A stretch of DNA of 64,000 nucleotides, from assembly GCA_023400235.1 (NCBI GenBank), contig JAEXFI010000024.1, positions 170,236 to 234,235 on the forward strand, in the 5' to 3' direction. The position numbers were made by a program, and so were the translations under genes. The notes under the pieces were generated by a model. The model made no database searches. It saw only the letters and a program-made list of their open reading frames with translations, and was not told where the DNA came from. Below are positions 60,455-64,000 of this stretch, piece by piece. Within the stretch, counting starts at the first letter, position 1. Each line of letters opens with the position of its first letter. The stretch is from Bacillota bacterium (lineage in GTDB: Bacteria > Bacillota > Clostridia > Acetivibrionales > DSM-1351).

Positions 60455-62968
60455 ATGACCAAATTAGCTGCTAAAACAAACGAGAGTATGCCCGCCTCCT
60501 TCATACCCAACATGGGTCAAATGAGCAGCGCTGCACGTTATATCTATAAATCCAAGGGCAATTCGGCTTTCCTCACAGCCGATGGGCTGGTAATGGCGAT
60601 TGCCCGCAATGCCGACGGTGGGCATGGCGTTATTGCCGATGTATTAAAGATTCAATTTGAAGGCGGAGATCCTGCAGCAGCTTTCACAGGGCTTGATCCG
60701 GTTGACGGCATAACAAACTATCTGATGGGAAACAATCCCTCCGTTTGGATCACAGGCGTTCAGACTTTCAAAAAAGTGGTGTGGTCTGCAGTCTACCCAG
60801 GTATTGACGTCGTTTTTTATGGGAGTCCGGACGGGCTGGAGTTTGACTTTTTATTGAGGCCCGGCGCTCGTCCAGATACCATTAGGATGCAATTCTCTGG
60901 CTGTGATCGGTTAGAACAGAATGCACAGGGTAATCTTACAATAGCGGTTGGCGGCGTCAGCATTACACTGCAAAAACCAAATATATCACAGACGAAAGAT
61001 GGGATTCGCCGAGAGATCTCGAGCGGATTCCGTATCATTTCAGACAAAGTGGCTGCTTTAGAGCTTGGCGCGTATGACGATTGCATGGAACTGTTAATCG
61101 ATCCGGTCATTGCATTTTCCACCTATCTTGGCGGGAATGAACAAACGCCAGGGGAAGGTGCCTACGGTGTAGTTGTAGACAAGGACGGGAACACCTATGT
61201 TGCTGGATACACAAGCGCGCTGGACTTTCCAGTAAAAAATGCACTACAGCCAACTCTTCGTGGCACAACAAACGCGTTTATTGCCAAATTTTCAAATAAC
61301 GGCCGCAAACTCGTTTATTCCACCTATTTAGGCGGAAGTAACGTCGATTTCAGCTCGGGCATAGCGCTGGACGCGCAAGGTAATGTGTACCTTTCCGGCT
61401 ACACCAGTTCAACGGATTTCCCGGTTGTTAACGCCTTTCAAAGTGTACTGAGGGGAAAACAGAACGCTTTTGTCACAAAACTGAACAAGGCGGGTAATAA
61501 CATTGTATATTCCACTTATCTGGGCGGGTCGGCTATGGATGCTGCAAATGGCATTGCCGTTGACTGCGCAGGCGCTGTATTTGTAACGGGTTCCACCAGT
61601 TCCGTTGACTTCCCGGTTCGCAATGCCGTGCAGCCTGTTATTAATGGCTCTATAAACGCATTCATTACCAGGCTGTCTCCGGCAGGCAACAGCCTCATCT
61701 ATTCGACCTATCTGGGCGGCAGCTTGCAGGACGCAGGCAATTCCGTCGCACTGAGCCGTGACGGCTCCGCATATATTACAGGCTTCACGGATTCTCCGGA
61801 TATGCCTGTAAAAAATGCATTTCAGCCACGACTGGCGAATGCGCAGGGAATTCGTGATGCATTTGTTGCTAAACTGAATGCTACTGGGAACAGCATCGAC
61901 TATTGTACCTATCTCGGCGGAAGCCTGGATGATTTCGGCAGCGCCATTGCCGTAGATAGTCAGGGAAGCGCATTTGTGGCGGGAACCACGTTCTCAAGTG
62001 ATTTTCCTGTGCTTAATGCTTTGCAGCCAGGCTTGCTGGGGATTGCGAACTGCTTCATCACCCGGTTCGCGCCGGACGGAAAATCCCTGGTGTTTTCGAC
62101 GTATCTTGGTGGAAGCGGTTATGACTACGGCAACGCCATTGCGCTGGGCACTCAGGGCGACATTCAGGTCTCCGGAGCGACAACTTCTGCCAATTTTCCT
62201 TTGCAGAATGCACTTCAGCCAGTTTATTCCGGTAATACCGATGCTTTTATTTCAACACTGTCAGCCGACGGCAGTGCATTGAAGTTTTCAAGCTTTCTTG
62301 GCGGTACTAACGCGGATTTCAGCAATGCGGTAACAACCAGTAAGCACAACACGACGATTGCAGGTGTATCAATGTCTACTGATTTTCCAACAAAGAACCC
62401 TGTTCAGCCATCTCTCATCGGTTCTGCTGACGCATTTGTTACACAAATTGATGATGGAACCGATAAAGCTCAATTATCAATTCGTATGAAGGCATCATCA
62501 GACTGTGTTTATGTGGGGCATTTTCTTGATTACGATCTGGATGTGTACAATGCGGGACCTGGTTCCGCGTCCGATGTTGTTGTCATTGATAGGCTGCCGT
62601 ATAATTCCGAATTCATTCATGCCAACCCTTCCATTGGAATCTACAGAAATTTATGCGGTTGCCTGAACTGGATGATAGGTGATTTGGACGAAGGTCAGTC
62701 AGCCAGATGCAGACTCAAGGTAAGGATAGTGGGATTAGGAGACGCGGTGAATACAGCAAATGTTTATACTAAAACAAGCGATGGATACGTGATGCACGAC
62801 CATGCTGTCGTGGTGACAAAGACGATGTTGTGTCAACCTATATGTAATTTTGAGGATGAATGCTGCAGTCGTTCTATTTGCATAAGGGGAAACTGCGGAT
62901 CGAAGATTCAAATCACAAGCACAAATTGTCAGAGTATCGAGGTAACTATTATGAATTTCGGCTGTTGA
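60455..62968 (+). CDS. SBBP-repeat beta-propeller protein with Cys-rich tail
   Basis: An 837-aa protein. The N-terminal domain (SFIPNMGQMSSAARYIYKSK to about 210) is of the type that precedes SBBP repeats. From about 220 to 670 there are eight or nine SBBP repeats, each with FSTYLGGS...D..N.IA.D..GN.YV.G.T.S.DFPV.NA.Q. A DUF11-like domain (YVGHFLDYDLDVYNAGPGSA) follows. The tail holds eight Cys (CQPICNFEDECCSRSICIRG and after). No signal peptide is visible. It follows the oxidase by 37 bases with an almost identical AGGAGTAAAA ribosome-binding site, so the two form an operon. Function unknown, probably structural or surface-associated. Confidence 0.85.
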   Translation: MTKLAAKTNESMPASFIPNMGQMSSAARYIYKSKGNSAFLTADGLVMAIARNADGGHGVIADVLKIQFEGGDPAAAFTGLDPVDGITNYLMGNNPSVWITGVQTFKKVVWSAVYPGIDVVFYGSPDGLEFDFLLRPGARPDTIRMQFSGCDRLEQNAQGNLTIAVGGVSITLQKPNISQTKDGIRREISSGFRIISDKVAALELGAYDDCMELLIDPVIAFSTYLGGNEQTPGEGAYGVVVDKDGNTYVAGYTSALDFPVKNALQPTLRGTTNAFIAKFSNNGRKLVYSTYLGGSNVDFSSGIALDAQGNVYLSGYTSSTDFPVVNAFQSVLRGKQNAFVTKLNKAGNNIVYSTYLGGSAMDAANGIAVDCAGAVFVTGSTSSVDFPVRNAVQPVINGSINAFITRLSPAGNSLIYSTYLGGSLQDAGNSVALSRDGSAYITGFTDSPDMPVKNAFQPRLANAQGIRDAFVAKLNATGNSIDYCTYLGGSLDDFGSAIAVDSQGSAFVAGTTFSSDFPVLNALQPGLLGIANCFITRFAPDGKSLVFSTYLGGSGYDYGNAIALGTQGDIQVSGATTSANFPLQNALQPVYSGNTDAFISTLSADGSALKFSSFLGGTNADFSNAVTTSKHNTTIAGVSMSTDFPTKNPVQPSLIGSADAFVTQIDDGTDKAQLSIRMKASSDCVYVGHFLDYDLDVYNAGPGSASDVVVIDRLPYNSEFIHANPSIGIYRNLCGCLNWMIGDLDEGQSARCRLKVRIVGLGDAVNTANVYTKTSDGYVMHDHAVVVTKTMLCQPICNFEDECCSRSICIRGNCGSKIQITSTNCQSIEVTIMNFGC

Positions 62969-62998
62969 GTGTAAAAAGCAAGGGCAAAGCATGAAACA

Positions 62999-63211
62999 GT
63001 GTGGTCATATTGCTTATGCAAATTGATTTTGCCGCAACCACCAAAGTTGTATGAAGTGGTTCTTGACGGCGATACGAAAGGCATTTGTTTGGGGACATCC
63101 GTCACGATGGAATGTAAAGATCGTGGGCAGTGTCTTAAGAAAAGAGGTGCCGTCAATAACGAACTGCTTGTGAATGCTATGCTTGCATTAATACAAACTT
63201 CCAGTATGTAA
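62999..63211 (+). CDS. possible small orphan protein
   Basis: A 70-codon frame from GTG 62999; the plausible part starts at LPQPPKLYEVVLDGDTKGIC and includes ECKDRGQCLKKRGAVNNELL. A later TTG could also serve as the start. No ribosome-binding site is good. It lies 31 bases after the SBBP gene and upstream of a toxin remnant, so an antitoxin role was considered, but no DNA-binding fold is visible. Weak call. Confidence 0.3.
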   Translation: MWSYCLCKLILPQPPKLYEVVLDGDTKGICLGTSVTMECKDRGQCLKKRGAVNNELLVNAMLALIQTSSM

Positions 63212-63273
63212 TCTAATCACCAAGACACCCATACAGAGGAATAGTATCCTTTGTTGTTTTTAAGTATAAATTA

Positions 63274-63614
63274 TTGCGTTATTTCAATGGTTACACATTT
63301 TATAAAGCAAAAGCAGTTAACGTGATCGTCTCTGAACGGGCCCGGCAAATGCTGGCTGGACACATTCGTTTTATGTTGCAAAAAAGCCCTTCAGGAGCCC
63401 GCAAAGCAAAAAATGATTTAATGGCTGCTATCCGCTCCCTTTCCACCATGCCGGAGCGTTTTCCATTTCTATATGCAGAATTTATCCCCATAAATAAGTA
63501 TCATAGGGTGTTCGTAGAAAGGGGTATCTGATTCTCTGTCAAATTAAAGATCAAACTGTATATGTTGAATATATAGTGGATTGCAGACAGAATTACGGGC
63601 GGTTATTACAGTAG
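63274..63614 (+). pseudogene. RelE/ParE family toxin, frameshifted
   Basis: The first frame encodes VIVSERARQMLAGHIRFMLQ and the conserved SLSTMPERFPFL of ParE-like toxins but stops at 63531. The +1 frame continues immediately with YLILCQIKDQTVYVEYIVDC, the expected C-terminal strands, to TAG at 63614. One extra base in the AAAGGGG run near 63518-63524 would restore a full toxin. Either the gene is inactivated or the base is a sequencing error. No antitoxin with a recognisable DNA-binding domain lies upstream. Confidence 0.7.
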
Positions 63615-63698
63615 TTTTATTATTCGCTTTATCGTCTATTATTACGTTGGAGCTTTTTGCCCCCACGGATTTTACGATTTCAGCAAATTTACATTTCT

Positions 63699-63847
63699 AA
63701 AACCCGGAAAATATACTCTGCTGTTCAAACGCAGGCCTGTTGAGACCACTGTGCTCTGCGAGATTAATGTAGCGGAGCAGTAGGACTATGCTGCGTCAAT
63801 AATTAATAAACCGTCCAAGGCTGGGCCACTGTTTCTAATACATTAAA
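63699..63847. repeat. 149-bp direct repeat, right copy
   Basis: Copy of 52113-52261 with three substitutions. The gene ends it carries are broken off on both sides: only 28 codons of the inhibitor C-terminus and 14-15 of the HAD C-terminus remain. The right end of this copy supplies the stop codon of the partial ORF at 63835-64000. Confidence 0.97.
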
Positions 63848-64000
63848 AACTCCTCTTGTTTCAAGGCATAGAACTTCTTCCTAAGGTTCTTCACATGCTT
63901 AATCTTAACTTGATTCTGATATACAAGCTTTATTCCGTAAATCTCCTCACACTCAGAAACAAATTCAGCCAGCTTTATCAGTAACTTTGCCTGATTTTTA
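63835..64000 (-). CDS. unidentified gene, C-terminal part (runs off window)
   Basis: The minus strand is open from the window edge to TAG at 63837-63835. The visible 54 residues (KLLIKLAEFVSECEEIYGIK, then VYQNQVKIKHVKNLRKKFYA) are Lys-rich and helical. The stop codon lies inside the right copy of the 149-bp repeat, so the C-terminus was probably created or altered by the rearrangement. I recognise no family. Confidence 0.45.
   Translation of the reverse strand, partial: KNQAKLLIKLAEFVSECEEIYGIKLVYQNQVKIKHVKNLRKKFYALKQEEFLMY

Noticed and set aside
62999..63211. Antitoxin partner for the ParE-like toxin
   Set aside because: No DNA-binding domain, wrong spacing and no overlap with the toxin; kept only as a weak orphan ORF.
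1..64000. tRNA, rRNA genes, transposases or integrases
   Set aside because: None recognised on either strand by conserved sequence reading; a tRNA scan would be needed to exclude tRNAs formally.

Overview
The window looks like chromosome of a low-to-moderate GC, spore-forming, nitrogen-fixing anaerobic Firmicute of the cellulolytic clostridia (Ruminiclostridium / Clostridium cluster III type). The evidence is a Clostridium pasteurianum-style nif cluster (nifH, nifI1, nifI2, nifD, nifK, nifE, a fused nifN-B, a thioredoxin-like 2Fe-2S ferredoxin and a split nifV), a thrS T-box leader, a DacF-type PBP, NlpC/P60 and SLT wall enzymes, and a calcium-binding dockerin module as in cellulosomal proteins. 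The species assignment is inference; no rRNA or tRNA gene was seen.

Layout. 0-6 kb (minus strand): dihydrofolate reductase (cut by the window edge), thymidylate synthase, a polyprenol-phosphate glycosyltransferase, threonyl-tRNA synthetase with a T-box leader and strong promoter, and a fumarylacetoacetase-family enzyme. 6-14 kb: a ComEA-like protein, D-Ala-D-Ala carboxypeptidase, an acyl-CoA synthetase, an ABC-F ATPase and a MATE exporter separated by a duplicated 115-bp spacer. 14-16.4 kb: rsfS, a LytR_C protein, yqeK and nadD. 16.6-21.8 kb: purE-F-M-N-D, lacking purC, purH and purL. 22-25.3 kb: an AEC permease, a zinc-ribbon membrane protein and modC-modB without modA. 25.4-36.8 kb: the molybdenum nitrogenase cluster, transcribed leftward from nifH. 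37.3-38.9 kb: a divergent pair, an AnfO-family protein and a six-repeat protein with a Cys-rich tail. 39-46 kb: a ribose-type ABC importer (rbsA-C-B), a zinc sorbitol/threonine-type dehydrogenase and a ROK repressor. 46-51 kb: membrane and cell-wall proteins.

The last 12 kb are accessory. A 149-bp direct repeat (52113-52261 and 63699-63847, three mismatches) brackets about 11.4 kb. Between the copies lie a HAD phosphatase, two small orphan proteins, pnuC-nadR for nicotinamide riboside salvage, gene debris, and a visibly GC-richer two-gene unit: a 1288-aa multicopper oxidase with an inserted block of glycine-rich repeats, and an 837-aa SBBP beta-propeller protein with a Cys-rich tail. A frameshifted RelE/ParE toxin lies just before the second copy. 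Upstream of the first copy is a cellulosomal protease inhibitor that appears to have lost its 5' end.

Working together: the nif genes encode the nitrogenase (HDK), post-translational ammonium control (NifI1/I2), cofactor assembly (E, N-B), homocitrate synthesis (V-omega/alpha) and a ferredoxin, with molybdate import next to them. Three non-coding regions in and beside this cluster have unusual structure: a nifH leader with tandem terminators and an 18-codon ORF, a 283-nt closed structure between nifK and nifE, and an attenuator-like leader before anfO.
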